DNA from: Eutreptiella sp. 'Long Island Sound 2002'
Lineage: Eukaryota > Euglenozoa > Euglenophyceae > Eutreptiales > Eutreptiaceae
Assembly: GCA_964036045.1 (NCBI GenBank)
Contig: OZ038378.1
Coordinates: 168,069,975-168,133,974 of the forward strand
Reading direction: 5' to 3'
DNA length: 64,000 bases
Both the position numbers and the translations under genes were made by a program. This document shows, piece by piece, positions 49,201 through 59,757 of this stretch. Below the pieces are notes generated by a model. That model made no database searches. It saw only the letters and a list, made by a program, of their open reading frames with translations, and was not told the origin of the DNA. The number at the start of each line of letters is the position of its first letter. Within the stretch, counting starts at the first letter, position 1.

Positions 49201-52200
49201 TTGGCTACCTCACCCCTGCCGTATCGGGGAGCCCCACCGCCTCAGAGCGGGGGGCAAAATCAGAAGTGGCCCACAAGTGGGCAAATTGGCTACCTCACCC
49301 CTGCCGTATCGGGGAGCCCCACCGCCTCAGAGCGGGGGGCAAAATCAGAAGTGGCCCACAAGTGGGCAAATTGGCTACCTCACCCCTACCGTATCGGGGA
49401 GCCCCACCGCCTCAGAGCGGGGGGCAAAATCAGAAGGGGCCCACAAGTGGGCAAATTGGCTACCTCACCCCTGCCGTATCGGGGAGCCCCACCGCCAGAG
49501 AGTGGGGGACAAAATCAGAAGTGGCCCATAAGTGGGCAAATTGGCTACCTCACCCCTGCCGTATCGGGGAGCCCCACCGCCTTAGAGCGGGGGGCAAAAT
49601 CCGAAGTGGCCCACAAGTGGGCAAATTGGCTACCTCACCCCTGCCGTATCGGGGAGCCCCACCGCCTCAGAGCGGGGGGCAAAATCAGAAGTGGCCCACA
49701 AGTGAGCAAAGTGGCTACCTCACCCCTGCCGTATCAGGGAGCCCCACCGCCTCAGAGCGGGGGGCAAAATCAGAAGAGGCCCACAAGTGGGCAAATTGGC
49801 TACCTCACCCCTGCCGTATCGGGGAGCCCCACCGCCTCAGAGCGGGGGGCAAAATCAGAAGTGGCCCACAAGTGGGCAAATTGGCTACCTCACCCCCGCC
49901 GTATCGGGGAGCCCCACCGCCTCAGGGCGGGGGGCAAAATCAGAAGTGGCCCACAAGTGGGCAAATTGGCTACCTCACCCCTACCGTATCGGGGAGCCCC
50001 ACCGCCTCAGAGCGGGGGGCAAAATCAGAAGGGGCCCACAAGTGGGCAAATTGGCTACCTCACCCCTGCCGTATCGGGGAGCCCCACCGCCTCAGAGCGG
50101 GGGACAAAATCAGAAGTGGCCCATAAGTGGGCAAATTGGCTACCTCACCCCTGCCGTATCGGGGAGCCCCACCGCCTCAGAGCAGGGGGCAAAATCAGAA
50201 GTGGCCCACAAGTGGGCAAATTGGCTACCTCACCCCTGCCGTATCGGGGAGCCCCACCGCCTCAGAGCGGGGGGCAAAATCAGAAGAGGCCCACAAGTGG
50301 GCAAATTGGCTACCTCACCCCTGCCGTATCGGGGAGCCCCACCGCCTCAGAGCGGGGGGCAAAATCAGAAGTGGCCCACAAGTGGGCAAATTGGCTACCT
50401 CACCCCCGCCGTATCGGGGAGCCCCACCGCCTCAGGGCGGGGGGCAAAATCAGAAGTGGCCCACAAGTGGGCAAATTGGCCACCTCACCCCTGCCGTATC
50501 GGGGAGCCCCACCGCCTCAGAGCGGGGGGCAAAATCAGAAGTGGCCCACAAGTGGGCAAATTGGCTACCTCACCCCTGCCGTATCGGGGAGCCCCACCGC
50601 CCCAGAGCGGGGGGCAAAATCAGAAGTGGCCCACAAGTGGGCAAATTGGCTACCTCACCCCTGCCGTATCGGGGAGCCCCACCGCCTCAGAGCGGGGGGC
50701 AAAATCAGAAGAGGCCCACAAGTGGGCAAATTGGCTACCTCACCCCTGCCGTATCGGGGAGCCCCACCGCCTTGGAGCGGGGGGCAAAATCAGAAGTGGC
50801 CCACAAGTGGGCAAATTGGCTACCTCACCCCTGCCGTATCGGGGAGCCCCACCGCCTCGGAGCGGGGGGCAAAATCAGAAGTGGCCCACAAGTGGGCAAA
50901 TTGGCCACCTCACCCCTGCCGTATCGGGGAGCCCCACCGCCTCAGAGCGGGGGGCAAAATCAGAAGTGGCCCACAAGTGGGCAAATTGGCTACCTCACCC
51001 CTGCCGTATCGGGGAGCCCCACCGCCTTAGAGCGGGGGGCAAAATCAGAAGTGGCCCACAAGTGGGCAAATTGGCTACCTCACCCCTACCGTATCGGGGA
51101 GCCCCACCGCCTCAGAGCGGGGGGCAAAATCAGAAGGGGCCCACAAGTGGGCAAATTGGCTACCTCACCCCTGCCGTATCGGGGAGCCCCACCGCCTCAG
51201 AGCGGGGGACAAAATCAGAAGTGGCCCATAAGTGGGCAAATTGGCTACCTCACCCCTGCCGTATCGGGGAGCCCCACCGCCTCAGAGCGGGGGGCAAAAT
51301 CAGAAGTGGCCCACAAGTGGGCAAATTGGCTACCTCACCCCTGCCGTATCGGGGAGCCCCACCGCCTCAGAGCGGGGGGCAAAATCAGAAGAGGCCCACA
51401 AGTGGGCAAATTGGCTACCTCACCCCTGCCGTATCGGGGAGCCCCACCGCCTCAGAGCGGGGGGCAAAATCAGAAGTGGCCCACAAGTGGGCAAATTGGC
51501 TACCTCACCCCCGCCGTATCGGGGAGCCCCACCGCCTCAGGGCATGGGGCAAAATCAGAAGTGGCCCACAAGTGGGCAAATTGGCTACCTCACCCCTGCC
51601 GTATCGGGGAGCCCCACCGCCTCAGAGCGGGGGGCAAAATCAGAAGTGGCCCACAAGTGGGCAAATTGGCTACCTCACCCCTGCCGTATCGGGGAGCCCC
51701 ACCGCCTCAGAGCGGGGGGCAAAATCAGAAGAGGCCCACAAGTGGGCAAATTGGCTACCTCACCCCTGCCGTATCGGGGAGCCCCACCGCCTCAGAGCGG
51801 GGGGCAAAATCAGAAGAGGCCCACAAGTGGGCAAATTGGCTACCTCACCCCTGCCGTATCGGGGAGCCCCACCGCCTTGGAGCGGGGGGCAAAATCAGAA
51901 GTGGCCCACAAGTGGGCAAATTGGCTACCTCACCCCTGCCGTATCGGGGAGCCCCACCGCCTCGGAGCGGGGGGCAAAATCAGAAGTGGCCCACAAGTGG
52001 GCAAATTGGCCACCTCACCCCTGCCGTATCGGGGAGCCCCACCGCCTCAGAGCGGGGGGCAAAATCAGAAGTGGCCCACAAGTGGGCAAATTGGCTACCT
52101 CACCCCTGCCGTATCGGGGAGCCCCACCGCCTTAGAGCGGGGGGCAAAATCAGAAGTGGCCCACAAGTGGGCAAATTGGCTACCTCACCCCTGCCGTATC

Positions 52201-55200
52201 GGGGAGCCCCACCGCCTCGGAGCGGGGGGCAAAATCAGAAGTGGCCCACAAGTGGGCAAATTGGCCACCTCACCCCTGCCGTATCGGGGAGCCCCACCGC
52301 CTCAGAGCGGGGGGCAAAATCAGAAGTGGCCCACAAGTGGGCAAATTGGCTACCTCACCCCTGCCATATCGGGGAGCCCCACCGCCTCAGAGCGGGGGGC
52401 AAAATCAGAAGTGGCCCACAAGTGGGCAAATTGGCTACCTCACCCCTGCCGTATCGGGGAGCCCCACCGCCTCAGAGCGGGGGGCAAAATCAGAAGTGGC
52501 CCACAAGTGGGCAAATTGGCTACCTCACCCCTGCCGTATCGGGGAGCCCCACCGCCTCAGAGCGGGGGGCAAAATCAGAAGTGGCCCACAAGTGGGCAAA
52601 TTGGCCACCTCACCCCTGCCGTATCGGGGAGCCCCACCGCCCCAGAGCGGGGGGCAAAATCAGAAGTGGCCCACAAGTGGGCAAATTGGCTACCTCACCC
52701 CTGCCGTATCGGGGAGCCCCACCGCCTCAGAGCGGGGGACAAAATCAGAAGTGGCCCACAAGTGGGCAAATTGGCTACCTCACCCCTGCCGTATCGGGGA
52801 GCCCCACCGCCTCAGAGCGGGGGGCAAAATCAGAAGTGGCCCACAAGTGGGCAAATTGGCTACCTCACCCCTGCCGTATCGGGGAGCCCCACCGCCTCAG
52901 AGCGGGGGGCAAAATCAGAAGTGGCCCACAAGTGGGCAAATTGGCTACCTCACCCCTGCCGTATCGGGGAGCCCCACCGCCTCAGAGCGGGGGGCAAAAT
53001 CAGAAGTGGCCCACAAGTGGGCAAATTGGCCACCTCACCCCTGCCGTATCGGGGAGCCCCACCGCCTCAGAGCGGGGGGGCAAAATCAGAAGTGGCCCAC
53101 AAGTGGGCAAATTGGCTACCTCGCCCCTGCCAAATCGGGGAGCCCCACCGCCCCATAGCGGGGGGCAAAATCAGAAGTGGCCCACAAGTGGGCAAATTGG
53201 CTACCTCACCCCTGCCGTATCGGGGAGCCCCACCGCCTCAGAGCGGGGGACAAAATCAGAAGTGGCCCACAAGTGGGCAAATTGGCTACCTCACCCCTGC
53301 CGTATCGGGGAGCCCCACCGCCTCAGAGCGGGGGGCAAAATCAGAAGTGGCCCACAAGTGGGCAAATTGGCTACCTCACCCCTGCCGTATCGGGGAGCCC
53401 CACCGCCTCAGAGCGGGGGGCAAAATCAGAAGTGGCCCACAAGTGGGCAAATTGGCTACCTCACCCCTACCGTATCGGGGAGCCCCACCGCCTCAGAGCG
53501 GGGGGCAAAATCAGAAGTGGCCCACAAGTGGGCAAATTGGCTACCTCACCCCTGCCGTATCGGGGAGCCCCACCGCCTCAGAGCGGGGGGCAAAATCAGA
53601 AGTGGCCCACAAGTGGGCAAATTGGCCACCTCACTTCTGCCGTATCGGGGAGCCCCACCGCCTCAGAGCGGGGGGCAAAATCAGAAGTGGCCCACAAGTG
53701 GGCAAATTGGCTACCTCACCCCTGCCGTATCGGGGAGCCCCACCGCCCCAGAGCGGGGGGCAAAATCAGAAGTGGCCCACAAGTGGGCAAATTGGCTACC
53801 TCACCCCTGCCGTATCGGGGAGCCCCACCGCCTCAGAGCGGGGGACAAAATCAGAAGTGGCCCACAAGTGGGCAAATTGGCCACCTCACCCCTGCCGTAT
53901 CGGGGAGCCCCACCGCCTCAGAGCGGGGGGCAAAATCAGAAGTGGCCCACAAGTGGGCAAATTGGCTACCTCACCCCTGCCGTATCGGGGAGCCCCACCG
54001 CCTCAGAGCGGGGGGCAAAATCAGAAGTGGCCCACAAGTGGGCAAATTGGCTACCTCACCCCTGCCGTATCGGGGAGCCCCACCGCCTCAGAGCGGGGGG
54101 CAAAAGCAGAAGAGGCCCACAAGTGGGCAAATTGGCTACCTCACCCCTGCCGTATCGGGGAGCCCCACCGCTTCAGAGCGGGGGGCAAAATCAGAAGTGG
54201 CCCACAAGTGGGCAAATTGGCTACCTCACCCCTGCCGTATCGGGGAGCCCCACCGCTTCAGAGCGGGGGGCAAAATCAGAAGTGGCCCACAAGTGGGCAA
54301 ATTGGCTACCTCACCCCTGCCGTATCGGGGAGCCCCACCGCCTCAGAGCGGGGGGCAAAATCAGAAGTGGCCCACAAGTGGGCAAATTGGCTACCTCACC
54401 CCTGCCGTATCGGGGAGCCCCACCGCCTCAGAGCGGGGGGCAAAATCAGAAGTGGCCCACAAGTGGGCAAATTGGCTACCTCACCCCTGCCGTATTGGGG
54501 AGCCCCACCGCCTCAGAGCGGGGGGCAAAATCAGAAGTGGCCCACAAGTGGGCAAATTGGCTACCTCACCCCTGCCGTATCGGGGAGCCCCACCGCCTCA
54601 GAGCGGGGGGCAAAATCAGAAGTGGCCCACAAGTGGGCAAATTGGCTACCTCACCCCTGCCGTATCGGGGAGCCCCACCGCCTCAGAGCGGGGGGCAAAA
54701 TCAGAAGTGGCCCACAAGTGGGCAAATTGGCTACCTCACCCCTGCCGTATCGGGGAGCCCCACCGCCTCAGAGCGGGGGGCAAAATCAGAAGTGGCCCAC
54801 AAGTGGGCAAATTGGCTACCTCACCCCTGCCGTATCGGGGAGCCCCACCGCCTCAGAGCGGGGGGCAAAATCAGAAGTGGCCCACAAGTGGGCAAATTGG
54901 CTACCTCACCCCTGCCGTATCGGGGAGCCCCACCGCCTCAGAGCGGGGGACAAAATCAGAAGTGGCCCACAAGTGGGCAAATTGGCTACCTCACCCCTGC
55001 CGTATCGGGGAGCCCCACCGCCTCAGAGCGGGGGGCAAAATCAGAAGTGGCCCACAAGTGGGCAAATTGGCTACCTCACCCCTGCCGTATCGGGGAGCCC
55101 CACCGCCTCAGAGCGGGGGGCAAAATCAGAAGGGGCCCACAAGTGGGCAAATTGGCTACCTCACCCCTGCCGTATCGGGGAGCCCCACCGCCTCAGAGCG

Positions 55201-55390
55201 GGGGGCAAAATCAGAAGTGGCCCACAAGTGGGCAAATTGGCTACCTCACCCCTGCCGTATCGGGGAGCCCCACCGCCTCAGAGCGGGGGGCAAAATCAGA
55301 AGTGGCCCACAAGTGGGCAAATTGGCTACCTCACCCCTGCCGTATCGGGGAGCCCCACCGCCTCAGAGCGGGGGGCAAAATCAGAAGTGG
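31254..55390 (+). repeat. Homogeneous 85-bp satellite array, right of gap
   Basis: This continues the array. The first 14.56 kb (31,254-45,812) repeats 16,490-31,053 variant by variant. Indels occur to about 34,910 (for example the extra bases at about 34,863), after which units are a clean 85 bp. From 45.8 kb to the end the sequence is not part of the duplicated block and shows its own higher-order periods. The array stops at 55,390 after AATCAGAAGTGG, the same phase at which it begins at 16,463. Confidence 0.97.
45331..52135 (+). repeat. Nested higher-order repeats with 765, 1,105 and 2,125-bp periods
   Basis: CAGAGAGTGG variants at 45,331 and 46,096 are 765 bp (9 units) apart. TGAGCAAAGTGG at 47,578 and 49,703 are 2,125 bp (25 units) apart. 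Other variant groups, such as units whose frames end at 51,030 and 52,135, repeat after 1,105 bp (13 units). All periods are whole multiples of 85, as produced by unequal exchange in register. Confidence 0.85.
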
Positions 55391-55458
55391 TGCCCAAAAG
55401 AGGGCGGCGGGGGGGGTAGACATGGCCCGCGTTCGGCCGGGGGAAAAAGGCCTCTAGG
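55391..55458. other. Unique DNA between the array and the right end
   Basis: Short GC-rich stretch with G runs that is unlike the satellite. Nothing coding is recognisable. Confidence 0.5.
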
Positions 55459-55519
55459 GGCTGTCCTTAAGGGCTGTCCTTAACAAAAAAAAAAAATCTC
55501 GTCCCGTAAGGACAGCCTT
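55459..55519 (+). repeat. Right terminal sequence of the insert, with hairpin
   Basis: A 13-bp tandem duplication (GGGCTGTCCTTAA type, 55,459-55,483) precedes 12 A (55,485-55,496) and TCTCGTCCCG. CTGTCCTTA at 55,474-55,482 pairs perfectly with TAAGGACAG at 55,507-55,515, giving a 9-bp stem around the A tract. The last 13 bases before the target duplication are the inverted partner of the left end. Confidence 0.75.
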
Positions 55520-55528
55520 GATTCGAGC
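55520..55528 (+). repeat. Right 9-bp target-site duplication
   Basis: GATTCGAGC, identical to 15,891-15,899. The minus-strand RNase H reading (after Asp at 55,585-55,587) runs up to this point and is cut by the insert. Confidence 0.85.
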
Positions 55529-56985
55529 ACCTTGTGGAGGAGAGGTTCTGCGAGGCGCTGTGTGAGGTGAATGTCGACTGTGGCGTCTACGACTACCCAT
55601 ATGTTGCGGGGCTAGGTTTTTGTGGACGGTGGTGTGGTGTTGACGGTGTCCGCCAGGGTGCGCAGTTCGCCGTGGGAGGACGCCCCGAAGATGGTGGCCC
55701 CGGTGTGGCGCTCCACGTGGAGTCCATCTGCACGCCGGGTGACGCGTATGCAGGCACAGCTGACCGTGGGGGTGCGCTGCTGGGTGCCCGATGCGTCAGT
55801 GAAGAAGATGATGTTGGTGTCGCTGGGTACGGGTAGGCGGGCAATTGTTGTGGGGTGATAGATGTATACGGGGTTCCCCTGGGTGGTCCTGGTGGTGGTT
55901 TGTGTGGGCTGAAGCAGCGGAGTCGCGTATACGCCTATCCCTCCGGTGATGATGGTTTGGGCCCGTGGGGTGAGGCAGAGGAGGCCTGCGTCGGGGCGGC
56001 CTTGTGTGATGTACGCATACATCAGGTGGAAGAGGTATCCCGTGTTGGGGTGGAACCTCTCGCATGTGATGGTCTGTCGTCGCTCCTTCTCTTCTTTGTC
56101 GCCGCGGAGTGTTGGGCATTTGTGCTGCAGGGGACGCATGGGTGCCTCATGAGGGCCTGCGCGGTGCGGGTCGCAGCTCCGTGTGTTGGAGCTCCAGCTC
56201 CAGTAGGCTGTTGATGTCCAGGGCCATGGGGTCATTGTGGGTGGTTGTGTGTCGGGGTGTTGCCTTGTGGTGTGGCGGGTGTGCCATGCCGGTGTCCGGG
56301 CTGTGTGCGGCGGCTGGTGTGGGGTCCTGTGTCGGTTCGTGGTGGAGCGCGTGGCTTGGCATGGTTGCGGCGCGTGGTCGTTCGCTGGGGGTCGCCTCGG
56401 CCTGTGAATTCGTTTCCGGTTGTGGTTTGGGCTGTGGCCGGCGGTGGGCTCCTGGTCGGTGTGTGGCGTGCGGGGTCCCCTGGGGTAGGTGCCCCGGTGG
56501 GGTGTGTGTGCTGTGTGGTGTCGGCTGCGGTGGTGCCCCTGCGTTGGTGGGCTGTGGGGTCCCATGTCCATGGGGTCGCCGGGCTGGTGTGTCGTAGTGT
56601 CACGGGCAGGGGGTCTCCCCGGTGAGGTGCGTGTGAGTGGGGGGGGAGGGGGTTTGGCGTGGTGTGGTGGTGTTGGGTCGTGTGTTCGCTTTCCCATGGG
56701 GGGGGGGGCGTACCGTGCCTGGACTCGGTGGCGGTCCGTGCTGGGTCGTCGGCTGGTATAGGGTGTGGGGCCCATGTGGGGTGGGTGGCTGCTCGGGTTT
56801 GGTCGTCCTGCGGTGTGGGGCCGTCCCTTGTGTTCGCCTGGTGTTCCCCACGGTGTTCCTCGGTCCGTGGGCCGTGTGGGATCCCTGTGGCGTGGGGCTC
56901 GGGGTCCCCTGGGGTGGGGTGTGTGGGATTGGAGTGCCGCAACCAAGGGGGTGTGGTTGCGGGGCGTCTGGGCGTGATGGTCCAC
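55520..56985 (-). pseudogene. Non-LTR retrotransposon ORF2 part with N-terminal three-quarters of RNase H
   Basis: The 457-codon frame 56,985-55,612 is Pro/Thr/His-rich in its first 290 residues and then becomes protein-like. It carries an FFTDASG strand with the first catalytic Asp (codon 55,795-55,797) and a SHGEL helix with the catalytic Glu (55,666-55,668). An in-frame stop at 55,612-55,614 follows, but homology continues past it to a VVVDA strand with the third Asp (55,585-55,587) and a helix that stops at the insert. Asp-Glu-Asp spacing is 43 and 27 residues. The last Asp is in the fragment at 15,766. Homology also seems to leave the frame near 56,150. No reverse transcriptase motif is seen upstream, so the element is incomplete. 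Confidence 0.8.
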
Positions 56986-57470
56986 CGGTCGGCGGACTCG
57001 GGGGCGTGGGGAGCGCTGTCCGTGCGCCGGGCGCGGGCCGCCGCGTCTGTGGGGTCCGCGGGTCGGTGTGTCGTGGTGTTACGGGCGTGATGTCGCCCCC
57101 CTGTAGCGCTCGCGGGTGGAGGGTGGCGGTGCGTGGTTGGGGTGTATCTTTCCCATGGGGGGGGGGGGGGCTTGGGCCGTGGTAGGTCATCGGTTGCCAG
57201 TGGGTGTTGGGGCCGCGGGGCGTGGGTGGCCGCGCTGGGTGGGTCCTCCTGTGTGTCTCTCTGGTGTGTTCCGTGGTGGCCTCTGGTTTGTGGGCTGTGC
57301 GTGGCTCCTGTGGTGGGGCTGGCGTGCCGCAACCAGGGGGGTACGGTTGTGTTTCGCCTGGGCGTGGTGTTCCACCGGTCCGTGAGCCCGGGGTTCTGGT
57401 GCGTGCCGCCCATGTGCCGGGCCTCTATGGGGTGTGCGCCCGGCAGCGAACCCAGCCCCTGCCGGCTACG
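56560..57470 (+). repeat. Imperfect tandem duplication of a G-rich module (about 390-480 bp)
   Basis: Matching landmarks recur: GTGTGTCGT at 56,587 and 57,066, a TTCCCATGGG block followed by a G run at 56,691 and 57,150, and GTGCCGCAACCA at 56,934 and 57,324. The spacing varies from 479 to 390 bp because of internal indels. On the minus strand both copies encode Pro-rich peptide with a shared PPWLRH motif. Confidence 0.7.
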
Positions 57471-57498
57471 AAACAGCCGCCGTCCGGACGGGTGTGTG
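57432..57498 (+). repeat. 67-bp inverted repeat, left arm
   Basis: 61 of 67 bases match the reverse complement of 58,424-58,490. The arms bound about 925 bp whose strand composition is opposite to its surroundings. Confidence 0.9.
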
Positions 57499-58423
57499 AG
57501 CACCCGGCAACGCACACACCGCCTGCCGGCTATGACCCCCAGCCTGCGCCCAGATGGGCATGGGCCCCCACGCCGCCCGGAGGGGCGAGTGCCAAACCAC
57601 CGCCAGCCACACACCCAACGAAGCCCAAACCACCACACCCGACGGCACCCACATCAACAAACCCGCCCCACAAGCTCCACTGCAGCCCACGCCATCCCGA
57701 AGCCACACCACCGACACCGCCGCCTCCAGCACCACCCACACCCAAGGCCCCACCGGCACAGCCACCCACACCACCCGAGCACCGCGCACACCCACCTCCA
57801 AGCACACTGAAGCGGCACCCGCGCCAATAACCGCACCCCAGAAAAACCACCCGCGCCAGCCGGACACCACACCACCGACCACGCCCACCACAACAGCGCG
57901 GCACCAACCACAACCCCATGCCGGCACCCGGGAGGGTAAGGAGCAACAGGGGCCACCACCAACAGCACCTGCTCCGCGGAACCGGCCGGCACACGCCGCC
58001 ACCAACACCACCAGGAAGTCAAACCACCACCACCATCACACCCACCGGCCCACACCACCGCGTCCAGCCCACACCAACAAGCACGCCCCCCCGAGTGCCC
58101 GGCCCCCGCCACCTGTACCAAACACCACACCACCGGCCACACCCACCGCCCGCCGGCCACCCGTGCCAAGGAACCCGCCAGCACACCCGGCCGCACCGCC
58201 CGTACACCAAGCCACCACTACCGCCAAGCACACCTACCCAAGCCGCCGTGCACCCGGCGGCACCCACACCGACGCACGCACCCCCGGAACCCAACCCCAG
58301 CCACCCGGGCCAGCCGAACCCCGCACCACCAGCCATGCCGAGCACCGCGCCACAGACCACGCCCACCGGCCGCCACAAACCAACCCACACACAACAACGG
58401 CCAAACCGCTGCCCCCAACAACG
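57499..58423 (+). other. Inverted C-rich segment between the 67-bp arms
   Basis: The plus strand is G-rich on both sides (55.4-57.4 and 58.5-59.7 kb) but C-rich here, so the segment is likely flipped relative to the retroelement around it. Plus-strand frames encode Pro/Thr/His-rich peptide resembling that read from the minus strand outside. I see no defined domain. Confidence 0.55.
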
Positions 58424-58490
58424 CACACGTCCATCCGGACGGCGGCTGTTCCGTAGCCGGCAGGGGCTGGGTTCGCTGCTGGGCGCGCAC
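58424..58490 (-). repeat. 67-bp inverted repeat, right arm
   Basis: Partner of 57,432-57,498. A 23-bp part of it (CACGTCCATCCGGACGGCGG and on) is repeated directly just outside the arm, at about 58,489-58,511. Confidence 0.9.
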
Positions 58491-59019
58491 ACGTCCATCC
58501 GGACGGCGGCTGGTGGGCTGTGGGGACTGCGGGGCTTGCTCGCGGCGGCTTGCTCTTCGTCGGGCGCGGGTGTGCGCCGTGGTGTTGTCGTGTCGTGTGT
58601 CGTGGTGCGTGCGGGTGTGCGGTGCTGCGTGTGTGCCCTACCTGGCCTGCGTGTGGCGCGCGCTCCTTGCCCGGGCGTGCTGTGGCGCAGGCGCGGGGAC
58701 ACACTCCTTCCCTGACGGGCCCGTCTGGCTTTGTGGCGGGCTTTCTTGGTGCCCGGCTGCAGCCTCGGCGCGCGGCAGTGGGGTGTGTGCTTGTGGGGGG
58801 GGGGGGTCTGGCTCCTTTCTCCGTGTTTCTCCCCCCCTGCCCTGCCGTCCCTTTGCGCCGCCCTGCCCTACTCGCCCTTCCTCAGCTGTGGCTCATACCC
58901 GCTTGGCTGGGCTTGGCTGGGCTGGGCGCGGCTGGTGGTGTCGGCCATGGTGTGTTGGTTCTTTCCTGTGGGGCGGCGTGGGCTGGGTTTTTCCTGGGGT
59001 GGGTTAGGCACTGGTGTGC
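58491..59019. other. G/C-rich region, no gene recognised
   Basis: No stop-poor frame here has a recognisable motif. The open frames that run from here into the 60/65-bp monomer array are composition and repeat effects. Confidence 0.4.
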
Positions 59020-59757
59020 ACGCTTGGTGTGCTGCGTTGTGTGTGCGGTGTCCTTGGCCACTTGGCGCTTGTTCACCGGTGTGCACGCTCGGTGTGTTGT
59101 GTTGCGTGTGCGGTGTCCTTGGCCACTTGGCTCCTGTTCACCGGTGTGCCCGCTTGGTGTGTTGTGCGTTCGGTGTCCTTGGCCACTTGGCCCCTGTTCA
59201 CTGGTGTGCTCGTGTGGTGTGTTGCGTGTGTGGTGTCCCTGGCCGCTTGGCGCTTGTGCACCGGTGTGCGCGCTCGTTGTGTTGCGTTGTGCGTGCGGTG
59301 TCCTTGGCCGCTTGGTGCTCGTTCACCGGTGTGCTTGCTTGGTGTGTGGTGTTGTGTGTGTGGTGTCCTTGGCCACTTGGCGCTTGTTCACCGGTGTGCT
59401 CGCTTGGTGTGTTGTGTGTGCGGTGTCCTTGGCCTCTTGGCACCTGTTCACCGGCGTGCTCGCGTGGTGTGTTGCGTGTGTGGTGCCCCTGGCCGCTTGG
59501 CGCTTGTGCACCGGTGTGCGCGCTCGTGGTGTTGCGTGGTGTGTGTGGTGTCCTTGGCCGCTTGGCGCTCGTTCACCGGTGTGCTTGCTTGGTGTGTGGT
59601 GTTGTGTGTGTGGTGTCCTTGGCCACTTGGTGCTTGTTCACCGGTGTGCACGTTCGGTGTGTTGTGTGTGTGGTGTCCTTGGCCACTTGGCGCTTGTTCA
59701 CCGGTGTGCACGTTCGGTGTGCTGTGTGTGTGGTGTCCTTGGCCACTTGGCGCGCAG
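59020..59757 (+). repeat. Twelve 60/65-bp monomers in a 250-bp higher-order pattern
   Basis: TCCTTGGCCACTTGG-type cores start at 59,051, 59,116, 59,176, 59,236, 59,301, 59,366, 59,426, 59,486, 59,551, 59,616, 59,676 and 59,736. The intervals are 65, 60, 60, 65 repeated, giving a 250-bp super-repeat. The array lies at the 5' side of the minus-strand retroelement remains, the position where some LINEs carry promoter monomers. Two related copies lie at the other side (11.5 kb). Confidence 0.92.

Larger units (their letters stand above)
15900..55519 (+). mobile_element. Satellite-bearing insertion, probably a Mutator-like non-autonomous DNA element
   Basis: The insert splits the RNase H domain of the surrounding minus-strand retroelement and is flanked by a 9-bp direct repeat, the duplication length typical of Mutator-like elements. 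Its ends match in inverted orientation: AGCAGTCCTTAACG starting 3-4 bases inside the left edge, and GGCTGTCCTTACGG (reverse complement) starting 2 bases inside the right edge. Internally it has about 560 bp of unique DNA with a SAP-domain ORF, the 85-bp array, and about 130 bp of unique DNA. No transposase is seen, so it would be non-autonomous. Its 39.6-kb length is inflated by an apparent assembly duplication; about 24.9 kb is more likely. The boundary is well supported; the element class is inferred. Confidence 0.7.

Noticed and set aside
16463-55390. CRISPR array
   Set aside because: There are no spacers: repeats abut directly, units are 85 bp, and the context is eukaryotic.
16463-55390. 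Centromere
   Set aside because: Satellite with higher-order repeats is suggestive, but the array is inside a bounded insertion and nothing in the window shows centromere function; CENH3 data would be needed.
16392-55483. Giant forward reading frames of hundreds to about 3,900 codons across the array
   Set aside because: They are produced by a stop-free 85-bp unit in all three phases at once, survive indels and the N gap, and have no unique N or C terminus. I list the DNA as satellite, not as genes.
57554-58715. Plus-strand Pro/Thr-rich frames of 265-300 codons
   Set aside because: The stretch is C-rich with few stops in several overlapping frames, bounded by inverted repeats, and shows no domain; it is better explained as a flipped retroelement segment.
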